From the NCBI GenBank assembly GCA_963170055.1, contig CAUJGJ010000185.1, forward strand, positions 3,575,275 to 3,639,274: a stretch of DNA of 64,000 nucleotides, given 5' to 3'. Below the pieces are notes generated by a model. That model saw only the letters and a list, made by a program, of their open reading frames with translations, searched no databases and was not told where the DNA came from. The DNA comes from Halisarca cf. caerulea. Its lineage: Eukaryota; Porifera; Demospongiae; Chondrillida; Halisarcidae. The translations under genes and the position numbers were made by a program. Positions 10,701 through 22,700 of this stretch are shown piece after piece; the stretch's first letter is position 1; every line of letters begins with the position of its first letter.

Positions 10701-13700
10701 AATGGGAAGGTGTGTTGTATGGGCACAATTTTCAGTACTTTTTAATGTTTATAATTTAGGTATACTGTGTAATGTTTCATGTGCCATTTCAATTATTGAA
10801 TTGTAGATTACGGTATATGTCGGTAAAAGGGACTTTGTTGATCATGTTTCTGAAGTTGACCCTATTGGTAAGTGTGAATGTTTAATCTATGTACAGTGAA
10901 ATCAAACTTGTTTGTTATCCTATCAAACTGTATTGATTCTTTTATACAGTATCTGTTCCATAATTGTAACTATGGATGTGATTTTACTGTTTTAAATACA
11001 AAGTGTAGTGATATAGAAATGCCACTGTGAATTAGTAAGGTTTTCTTGTAACACTTAAGTTATTGCATACGTACATACATACATGCTTTAAATGAGGTTG
11101 CTCAGCCTACCTACGTACATCAGCTAGGTAAGAAGAAACATAAAATTTATTGGTCCTACCTATATGTGATACAGTAATATTAAGTAGCTGCATTCCACTA
11201 TTAAGCTTAGTAAGTACAGTATGTCACCTTGTTATGATCTGTTTCATGAGTACTATCTCTTAATTTGTAAGCAGGCAAGATGAGCATAGGGCTATGCATA
11301 AATGACGCTGAACATGTATAGGGCTAGGCAGAGTTTAGATGGACTTGGTGTGCATTGTGATTTTTCCAACATCCCACACATACAGTATGTATATGCTGTG
11401 GGATTTTGGGATTTGCACAATATGCACTCGGTTCAGCTAAACTCTGTCTACCCCTATGCCTGTCTAGTCTCATATACGTATGTTTGGCCCTTTGCTCATT
11501 TAGCCCTTTGCCCATTTTGCCTTTTGCCCAACTAGCTATGTCCCAGTTCACCTTACCTTAAGTCTAAATATAATATGCAATAAAATACTCTCATAGTTTA
11601 GTGTCAATCCTACATACTTTTTGCCATTTTAAATGCCATAGAGCGGGAAATTTTTGCAGCATAAATTTTCACTAATCGAAGTAAAGTGTGATTTTCGTGA
11701 TGTGAAGATTTTTGTGTTTTTATGTTTACAAGTCTTTTGCATCCATTTCTAGACCGCTTCAAGTTCGGAGCGTGCTTTCCGCTGAGTTTAACACTCCATT
11801 CCTTAGAGAATCTTGTTACAGCACGCTGTTTTCCCAACTTTAGTGCACATCTGGCAAAATTTTCGCAGTTAAAGTTTCACAAATATACCAAAAATATTAC
11901 CTGGCGAAATTTTCCCGCTCTACGGTGGTTTTTATACACCTTATTTGCTCAATTAGAGCATGTTAAAAGAAGGATTCCACTGCAGTTAAGTTGGAACATA
12001 ATCAAATCTTGTAAGATGAAAGAACCAGAACTGTATGCAGCTACTAAACTATCAGTGTACCCAGCTAGAAACAAAGGCTCAATTAGAAAGTCGGCAGTCA
12101 TCAAGTGTGTGGCCTTGTGCATGTACTCATATGCCTAGTCTTCGCGTATTCACTACACTGGTCCTGAAATGGCTGATCTGGCGAATATATGGGATTTTCT
12201 CACTTGAGAATGTTGGCAGGGTTTTATCTGGGGTCAAATTTTTAGGGGGGAACCTACACATCTGTTTATATGTACGTATGTATATACACACATGCGCGGC
12301 ACGGCACAGAGCAGCGTGGCGCAAGCATGACGTTGTGTATTCAATGATATTAAAACCCACACTCACGCATGCAGCATGCATATCAGTTTTTCTTTCAGAA
12401 TAATGATGAAGTTGAGGCAATGGCAAAGTATAGTGATGTACGTAACGGCGGGCAGATATGCATGTGGAATGATAGTGGTCTAAATTAGGGGGGTCTGGGG
12501 GTATGCTCCCCCAGGAAAATTTTTAGTTTACATGCCTCAGAAAGTGATAAATGAGGCTGTTTTACGCCACTCAAGCTGATTGGTCTGTTGCAACTGTGCA
12601 TGTGTGTTATAGCTAGGATAAAATTTCATGGGAAAGATACCCCCTGTGCCCCCTTTCCTCTAAAAGAAACCCTGAACATGTGCAAGCATGCGTAAGTACC
12701 TATACATGAATAAATCTTTGCACGAATGCTTATGCCATGCTGTTTGGAACAAAGCTAAACCACGTGCAATTTACATTAGAACTCCTAAATTTTGACACAT
12801 GTATTCATTGACAATGTAACTGCTAAATAAACATACTTACCAATGGATTCAAGATTGATTAATACAAGCTATTAATAATGTAAGCATTTCTGGCAAATTC
12901 TACCCTTTATAAATGGATTTATGATCAATTTATGACAGTGTTCCTTCACAAAAATTAAGCCTGCATATTTTTATTTTGGGGGGGAACCATACCCAGGGTT
13001 CCCCCCCCCCCCCAGATAAAACCCTGGTTGGTATGTGGTAAACAACACTTCCGGCCTTTTGTGCTTTTGTATTTACCGTACTTGGTGTAATTAGTTATAC
13101 TGTACATACAGTACTTTACACACATACGCAGAACAATCAACCACGTGTGTCCTATTTTGTCCTACTTGTCTTTTGTCTCGCACTGGTTCAATATAATATC
13201 ACTTTAACTAATGGGTTCAGTTCATGTTGGACTCTTGTTTAACCAAAGGTCTTGCTTTAAAGGTCCACTAACGGGGTTTTTTTTATTTTAGAAATCAATA
13301 ATATAACCTGAAACGTGAAGAATAATACCCATCTTGGTGGGATGTGACCTACGGTATGGGAGGAATAACGATGCAAGTCGCCAAAAAAAAAAACAATAAT
13401 TGTGTGGGTATTTCCTGTCTTCCGATTTAAAAGTCGAGAAATGGTTGTGACATCACAGTAGGCAGACGCAAGTACAGACGTGAATGGAGGTGAAGAAGAA
13501 ATCGGCGTGCTCTGCAATACCTTGCCATATGATCAAGGCAGAACTTCTTCCATACCTACGTAACTAACATTGCGATGATCACAACAAAAGTGAAATTGCA
13601 TGGCCTGCGGACTTTTCATTGGTGAGGGCGACCAAAATGTCGGAGTTGGTAATCACAAAGACAGCATTCCTGACTAGTGTTGCTTAGCTAACAGTAAGTA

Positions 13701-16700
13701 TTAAGCTTAAGAGTGATTCTTTAACTTCTTCGTGATGTATACAGTAGCCTAGATCCTAGGTTTTTAGGTATTTGTGAACGACATTTTTGCACTTGGGTTA
13801 ATCCTAACCCCAGTGAACACCAGACTATTACTTGCTCAGTTCTCCGTTCTTTGAGATTGGAGTTTGCGATATAATATCTAGATTAGTTGTACTACATCAT
13901 TCAGCAACGCATCTGCGGTCCATAATGCCCAGCTGTTTGATAGACGTGTCTATTACTCGAAAATCAACAATTTTCCTATACCAATGTATGGGCTTCCCGA
14001 GGGGTCCGCCACTAAGAAAATGGTGTACGAGATTCCGGAATCTTGAAAGATTCCACAAGATTCCACAAGATTCCATATCAGATTCTGTAAGATTCTGTAT
14101 CGGATTTTCACTGGGATTCGAAGATTCTGAAAGATTCAGTCGACGATTCCAAGATTCTGCAAGATTCGGTTCACGATTTTAAGATTCCGAGAGATCCCGT
14201 CGAGGGTTTTAAGATTCTTGACCTAAGATTCGAGGACTTTTTATTGATTCTAAGATTCCTAGCAGGCTATGATTCCGGGATTCTGTATAAGATTCCAAGA
14301 TTCCAAGTGGGATTCCAAGCGAAACATATGAGATTCCAAAGAGTGGCGGACCCCTTGGTGCTTCCTTCAAGCGAGGGCCTATTGTGACATCAGGGTCAAA
14401 CCATATTATTACTCAAAAGAGAAATGATATGAGTACACAAAAAAAAGAGGTAGAGGACCTCGGACACAGGGGTGTGTAATAATATGATCATGTGATCATA
14501 GGTACAATTACTTCCCTGGCAAGGTCGGGACAAAGGAAAGAGAATGATAGCAAAGTACAGACATATAGACAAAAAATACAGGAAAAGAAACAAGCAATAA
14601 CAACAAGAAGAAAACCCATGCAACAAAAAAAAACAAAGAACAAAACAAAACGAGCGATAATTCCGGAACTTGGCCATTTATGCGTTATATAAGTGTTTTG
14701 AAGGAGTTTAATAACCATATATGAGCTTTTCAAAGGATTTTCTGAAGTTTTAAGCCAAATTATAAGCACCCATTAGTGGACCTTTAAAACCTACATAGGG
14801 CACTTCACACAAATAATTGAAGCTCACTGGCGAGAGATGAGACCCATTTGCAGCACATTGTTCATATGTGCTGCAGGATATAGGATTTTGCTCAATGTGC
14901 ACTCAGCCCAACTATACTCTGTCTAGCCCTGTACCCATCTAACCTCATGTAAGTACGTATGTGTAGCCCTATGCTCATCTACCCCTATGCCTGTCTTGCT
15001 CTTTGCCCACCTAGCCCTGTACCTGTTTCGCAACTTACCCTTGTTCTTAGTCTCGTTCCCAGCACCACTTCTGGCCGCCATTTTATTCTCACCAGGAAGG
15101 TGGGTCTGGTACTTATCTGCAGAATCCTTGGATGTAAATGTGCGAATCCGCGGAAACCAATCAGATTGCAGAGTTGCGAATATAATGAGAAAGTCACATG
15201 TGGTCAAGACGGCAAAATGGAGATTGATATCCCTGTATAATTTTTCGAGCTCAATTTGAGTGAGAAGAGTCAGCTACTGATGTTGGTTTTAATTATTTGA
15301 AGGAAGGATGAACAGAAAGACGCAATAACTGCGTTTCTTAATGGAAAGGACGTGTTTGTCTCGCTACCTACAGGAAGTAGAAAGTTGCTTTGCATTGATT
15401 CCCAAAGTAGTAGACAAACTGAATAAAACCTTATGTCTATCCTCAGAACAGCAAAGTATTTTTGTAATACTTTCGCTGCTTGTGAGCTTGATGGACGACC
15501 AGGTAGCTTGTTTCTCTTAAAAGGAGAATTCCATCAACCTCTGAGACCAGCAAGGAGGCCCTGGTGAGAGTTCGAAATGCTTTGATGCTGTATCTAGAGT
15601 TTGTTGGCATGGTGGCACACTTGGCAAATGTAAAGTGTTTCTTCAAGAGATAAAAATAAAAATTTCTGCCAATTCTGGAGACCATGTGCTTCGAATAAAG
15701 GCCGAAACAATTGTATTTTTGGAGAGCGGACAGATTGCACCTTTTAATCTTTGTAGTGGTAGAACAAAAGGAACAGCTTAAAATCAGCAATGTGCACCGA
15801 TTCCCATCTCGGACTACAGGGGCTTTCCCGCTTGCGATCATGGAAGGATTGGAATACATATCGCATGTTAGTCATGAAGTCTTGCACAACTTTTACCCAA
15901 CGAACATCCAAGGATTCTGCAGATAAGTACCAGACCTCCTTCCCGGCGAGAATAAAATACAGTCACGCCTGGGTTATGCAGTGTTGAGTTATCCAGAAAC
16001 CTGATTTATACGACCATCAATTCAGCAATACTGACTATCTCCATGTACACAAATCTGTCTCACTTATCCAGCAACCTCTGTTATCCAACAAATATCTTGG
16101 CTACAAACTGTGTCGGATAACCCAGTCATGACTGTAGTGGCCGGAAGTGGGGCTGGGAACGAGACTACCTTGTTCCAAGTGTTTTTGAAGGATTCTTCAT
16201 TTGCCAACTCATTTTGTACTTACGTATAAAGTTTAGAGAAGGGTCAGTTGAATTTATGAACAGAGACATGTCTGCTCAATTTGACTTAAACTTAAGGTCG
16301 GATCACTGGCTAAACTGACCATCTCAGAATAGCACAATTTTGTAATATGTGATGCTAAAATGGCTCAATATATTGATTTCATGCTTGGTTTGTGGCAGAT
16401 AGCTTTCATTCAGGAAAAATTAAGGGAATCTTAATTTTGATAATTAGAAAATAGCACCTATGCTGCATTGTATTGCTGTATTGTATTGTTATACAGTATA
16501 TTGTAAAGCAAGTAATTCGAGTGCAAATTCCTACATCCTGCATGTGCAGCACATTATACAGTACATATGTGCTGCGGGATGTAGGAGTTTGCACAGTGTG
16601 CACTCAGTCCAACTAAACTCTGACTAGCCCTATACCCGTCTAGCCTTAAAGATTACTGCTTGTTATACTGCATTGTAAAAATAATTACCAGTAAGTTTAC

Positions 16701-19700
16701 CTCAAATGAAATTGTGCACTTCAATTGATTCTATTGTGCTCAAAGAAAAGTACCACATTCATTACCAGGGTTCTATCCAGTGGAGAAGCTTCCACCCCAA
16801 ACTCTCAAGTTCCACCCCAAAAAATCGTAACTGTAGTGCAAAGTACTATAGAGAAGGCCCACGTGAGTGTCAAAGTCAGCCTTGAATAGTCTAAAATGGC
16901 CTACCTAATTTTCCCTGGGGGAACATACCTCTACAATATTTCCACATACATCACTGCACTGCATGTGTTTTATAGACATCTTGGGTAACATGTATGTACT
17001 TGTATCCTGGTGTGGGGGCGAATTATGGGTGGATCAAAGGAAAAAATGTGCTTACATTTTTTGTGATGTAGCACAGGTCACTGATTACACACACTTCCTA
17101 ATTGATGTCAATTGATATCAATAGTGTAAGTGGCTGGAACTGATCAGCTCTAGATGAGACTGTACACACCAACAGTTAACAGTGAATGGTTGCCAGGATA
17201 CAAATTAGTTATATCCTGTCCAGGTGTGCTGCAGCAGAAAATACAGTGCTGATGACCTCAGGCTTCGCCCTCAGTCAACCAGCTCTGTATTTCTGTTGCA
17301 GCACACCTGGACAGGATATAACTAATACATATCTGCCCCCTTCCATTTCTATTGTTTATTGTATGTTATTGCCCACATGATCAATTATCCTGAAAGAAAA
17401 ATCTGCTACATAGATACAATGCAACATTAAAAGTATAATAATGTCTCGCACAGCAGGCAAGCACTGTAATAACTGAAGTTCCCCCCCCCCCCCTAAAAAA
17501 AATCATCCTTGATCGAACCCTGATACCCATTACTATTTGAGTCTGAGCTGGATAGTTTTTGTAATAGATTTAACCCCGGGGCAGCCTACTGAGGAAATTT
17601 GTTGAAAAATCTCACTGTGGATTGACTCATGAACTGCACTTGATATCCTCTCTCGTATGTTATTTGTAGCATGCATGTTTAGTAGTTAGTTGTGTTGTTT
17701 CACAGTCTGTTGTATTCCTTACTTAGTATATTCCATATCGACATCATCACTTGTCTTTTATCTCTTGTATAAATCTGTTTGAATGCTTCTGGTGTATGAT
17801 TCCCTGATGGAGGTATTAAATGAATCAAATTTAGACCTTTCAGTGGAATACAATTGAAACATCTGACTTTGATTGATACAATTACTGGCTAGTGTGACCC
17901 AAGTATTCTCAGCATTTTCTACAATTGCATGTTGTATTTGACTATAAGCCTGGAACCAGACCAGTTCCTGGATGTCATCCTTGTGATGTCATACATATTA
18001 AGGGGATCTAGTTCCGAGATTGTGGATTTCTAAAGATATAGTACATGTTGTACATCTACATACGTATCTATTGAAATTGATATAAAGATCTTGCTACGTA
18101 CTTGTATATTTTCACAGATGGAGTTATTTTAATTGATCCTTCTTACTTTGAAAAGGAAGGCAAGACCACTCGAAAAGGTATCTCAATGTTATTTTTTGTA
18201 CTGGTTCTTATGCATATTTGTGTTCTTTATTTCTATCATTTCCTACCTTTATTTATGGTAAAGACATAGGCAAGGGCTGTATGGCATACAAAATGCTGAG
18301 TCCTGTGAGCACGAACATGGCACAAAGCACCCTAGAGCGAGTGCATTTATAAGCCATACCAGCCTGAGTGCCTACTGTATGTCATATCTTAACCAGTGTA
18401 CAGTATGTAGCATCAATCTGTTCATGGACTTTCGGCAAGTGTTCGGCAAGTGTTCTGACTCTACAAAGCAATTTGCACGTTAAATAAATAAAGTATATGG
18501 AGGGAATTGGCGGTAAGAATCTCTAAAGAAGACTTTCTCTGCTATGATGTTAAGTTCACTTCTCGCAGTGGCAAAGATTGGCTTTGTTTGGGTTTGATTT
18601 AGAGTGCTTTTCTTCAGAAAGCTATTCAAGGATCATTTACAAGTATTTGCCTGAAATTACATTACGGCAAGTTGGACACCCATATTTTATTTAGGATATA
18701 GAATCGCTGTGTAATCATGCCACTCTACCATGATAACACATGATATTTGTAGTAGCCATCTACCTCAACTCAGTAAAGTAACAGCTTTGATGTAGTACAA
18801 TGCAGTGTTCTCACCAGCCATTTTCATCAGGGCGTGCCACCCTGTTTAATTTTTGGCTTAGACCAATTTATACTACCGTAGAGCGGGAAATTTTCGCGAG
18901 GTAATATTTTCGCTATATTCGCGAATTGTACAGATTCGCAAAACTTTAACTGCGAAAATTTCGACAGATGCGCACTAAAGTCGGGAAAACAGCATGCTAT
19001 AACAAGATTCTCTAAGGAATGGAGCGTTAAACTCAGCGAAAAGCACGTTCCGAACTTTAAATGGTCTAGAAATGGACGCAAACAACTTGAAACGTAACAA
19101 AACGCAAATAAAAATCTTCACATCGCGAAAATAAAACTCGCGAAAATTACATTTTACTTCGATTCGCGAAAATTTATGCCGCGAAAATTCCCCGCTCTAC
19201 GGTATAAGTAGAGTCCATTCCTTCTTTGTCAAGGGTAATTTGAGTGGATAGATTAAATGATACCCAGCATATCGATCAGAAATGCTCCTCAATACTCTGT
19301 TTTGAAAAGAACTCATAGGCAGCATCATCTCCTGTAAGGGGGAGAGGCACATCATTGCATTTTAAATACAGAGTACAGATAAGCTTTAATGATGTGGTAC
19401 AAAATATGGCAATAATGTGTTGCCAGCCTCGAACTCGGGGTGATGTACAGAGATTCCGGGAAACCCAGAAGGTAAAAAAGGCTTAGACTTGGGTAACTTA
19501 GGGAGCTACGTAGATAGTTGTGGTTAGTTAGAGGCAATGCCCCAGGGGAGATTTCCTTGCTAGGAAGATCTGGTAGCTGCCAGAGGTGGCTGCCTTTGCT
19601 GTTTCAATAAGAGCAGCACGTCAGTCACTCCCTTGACTAAGGGAGCAGCAGCCTTCAGAGTAGTGAAGGTATCTTGGATGTAATGCCCCAGGCACCCAAT

Positions 19701-22700
19701 TTTTAGGGTGAGGAATTTGGTGGAGTATCCATGGGAAGACAGGTCCAACACTAGAAGTTGGTAGTTGTTTTTTTCCCATCTTCCTCATTCTGGCCATTTG
19801 GATGCTCTTGACACTGTTCCAGGAAACTGTCAGCTCTGCAATGGTGATTTTCCTGTCGTGGAGAATGAGAATGTCTGGACTTATGGTGGTGACTGCAATA
19901 TCTGGAGGTACTGTTGTAGTCGGGGTTCAACTGTGACATCATGACAGACCTCTGCTGGAGTAACGAAGCTGTAATGTCCTGTACCTCATTATAACAGATA
20001 GTGGGATAACCACCAGTAGGGCAGGATAGAGCATGGTACACGTTGAATAGCTGCCCACATTTGCAATGAGATGCAAGTCACTGCAAGGATTAGTCATGGC
20101 GGAGTCTATAGCATCCTTGAACTCAGATTTGTACAAAATTATGACCCTGTTGCTCCAAAGGAAGTTCAGTTAGAAAATGATCCAAAAATGGTTGATTTGG
20201 TGAATGTATGGGATTTGCCCAAGAAATTTCTCTTCGTTGAGACATGTATGTACTGCTTAAAAACCTGCAAAAAGCACTCGACGCTAACTGTTCAAGCTCA
20301 GCGGCGAGAGATGAGACCTGTAGAACCTTCCTTGCAACCTGTAACTTAATTCAAAAAAACAGCGAGAAGACAAATAATCTTAAAATGCTACTGGTGCTGC
20401 GGCCCCATACCTTGCTGTCATTGCTTTGAATTTCTTTAAGGAGATGGGCTTACAAAGCTTTTGAACTACGTACAGTACTTTGTCTTGTAGCTGAAGTGTC
20501 AAAATGCCCCAAAATCCGCTTTTGAAAGCCATTGACTCTCCATACTATTAGTTTTTGTATGAAAACAAATTTGCACTAATGTATGGCGACCATGTTTTTC
20601 TGTGTTAATCGTACTTACATTTGGAGTACTCCATACTCAATAATAATATATTATACATCACATGACTATACCTAGGATTATGCATGTGGTATTTAATCTG
20701 TTATCTTTCTGGATCATTTTCACAAGCCTTCCTTTTTATGTTTCCAAAGTCTTTATACTGTATCTACAAGAGAAGAAAAATTAGTTATTATTCATTTCAG
20801 TTCGACTTTGAACCTTTTTGTATTGAATGTAGTATCTGGTTAACAAGTGCATGTGCTTTCGTTCCCATGATAATATTATGCTCAGCTATCTTTTTGCCTT
20901 TTTTCAGTTTTTGTTCAACTTCTTGCTGGATTCAGGTGAACACTTGAGTGTTTATTGAGTGTTTTTTTCTGTTTGTACTGGCAATGGAGGCACCTCATCT
21001 TGTCACATTTATGATTTAATCTTCTAGATATGGTAGAGAAGATCTCGATGTTCTTGGACTCAGCTTTAGAAGAGACCTTGTAGATGTGAGCCTTTCAACA
21101 GTTGTGTTATCTTATACGTATGATGTTGTCCATTTTGTGTATATACATCAAGATATGAACGAATAGTAATGTTGTTCTACAAAAACTATGTACAGTATTT
21201 ACAGTATGAACTGTATAGAACTTTCACATGCAGTCTAATAACCTTTTTGCCTATTGTTCCTTGATTTCTGCGCAGTGGTAACCCACCACTCCACAGTATT
21301 TTGTTGTTATACTATTTGGAGCATTTTCCGGACAATGAATTTTGTTTCCTTATTAACTGTAGTTACGAACATTCCCCATGAACTATCAAATTCAATACAT
21401 TTGCTTCTGACATGCCTATAGGTCATACCCTTCAGCATGCCTAGGTAGATGTCAATGATGTGAAATGTTTTTTTTTTCTATCTAATGTTTGCATATATGC
21501 ATGTGTAGGAGCGCATGGTTGTGTATCCTCCCCTTGAAGAAGCCAAGCCTCAGCTGGTAACAATGCTGCAGCTTAGGTTGCTGAAGAAACTTGGAAATAA
21601 TGCTTACCCCTTCACATTTACCGTAAGTCAGACACAGGGGAAAGACATCATTCATTATTCTTATTCATCATTCATCATTCATAATTTAATTTGTTCAACT
21701 CATGTCAATAGCTGTGTGTGTATTATCAGGACCTCTAGTAATACCAGTCTTTAACTGATGGAATTTCATGTTTAAATAATTATCTATCTATCTATCTATC
21801 TATCTATTCAAACTTACAACAATCATGCATGGGAATCATATGGACAATTATAAGATGGCAAATGATTTGATGTGTATAAAATAAATTACCTAGGACTCAG
21901 GGTTACTCAATGGGATGCATTATACAATGTAATTAGAGTGAATGCTAATATAGACATTGATGCTACACTATGACCTGGCAAGGTACAATAGTTCTTAGAC
22001 TACTTCAGTGGTAGTCCATTTCCGTCTACAAATGAAAAACTTTCATTCTCCTCAAGAATTAACTAGTGATCATCCTGTGGAAAACGGTTCCAACAATATT
22101 TAACAAACAAAAGGCTGTTCAAACATCATTGCGGCAGCAGTGCAAATTTGCGTAAGGGGATCTCCCGTCGCCTCCACCATCCTCCACATTTTCGCCTGGT
22201 GCTAATGCTGCCCCACAGTCTGGTCACTGATCCTAATCTTCCTCTCCATTGCCATGGCGATCTTCCTATTCATTTCTCCTTATCTTTTTATTAGACTGCC
22301 ACGTGGTAGTAGCCATCTTCATCACGTGCTGTCAGCTCTTTTTAACCATATCCTTGCTGTAGGTATTGCACATTTAATGTGTAAAACATGCTTCATTGTT
22401 ATTACAATATAGTGAAGATTCATTCTTATGTGTACAGCTGGAATTTGTGTGAGTACTTAGATTTACAGCATGTTCAGAAGACTATATACATAATATTATA
22501 TTCTATTGCCTTTTCCTGTGAAATGCCTTTAGAGATATGGCATATTTGTTGTGCGTTGCCCTGTACCTATGTGTTAGTGTAAAAATATATTGGTGTCGAG
22601 ATTCTGCTACAGCTTCCTGTGTGATATATACACACATGATCATACATGTGTTCCAAAAGAGGCTCCAAGATGATGGAATTTACACCAAGATACTTTCTGA

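Larger units (their letters stand above)
15049..16166. mobile_element. TIR transposon carrying a RecQ-like helicase fragment
   Basis: AGTCTCGTTCCCAGC at 15049 and GCTGGGAACGAGACT ending 16166 are inverse. Homology of the arms continues about 90 bp (ccattttattctc, ggtctggtacttatctgcag, aatccttggatgt). TTGTT occurs on each side at the break in the host repeat. The right arm is itself interrupted by the MITE at 15960-16134. The interior contains a RecQ-family helicase fragment. Confidence 0.75.

Noticed and set aside
14030..14345. CRISPR-like array of GATTC units
   Set aside because: Units are too short, spacing is irregular, and the genome is eukaryotic.
14396..14769. Phe/Cys-rich minus-strand frames resembling membrane proteins
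   Set aside because: They come from a purine-rich low-complexity strand and show no conserved motif.
15300..15527. Possible host RecQ helicase gene
   Set aside because: Walker A is damaged, the frame shifts, the rest of the helicase is missing and it lies between transposon TIRs.
15443..15859. 138-codon minus-strand open frame
   Set aside because: It is opposite the RecQ-like fragment and shows no family signature; most likely a shadow frame.
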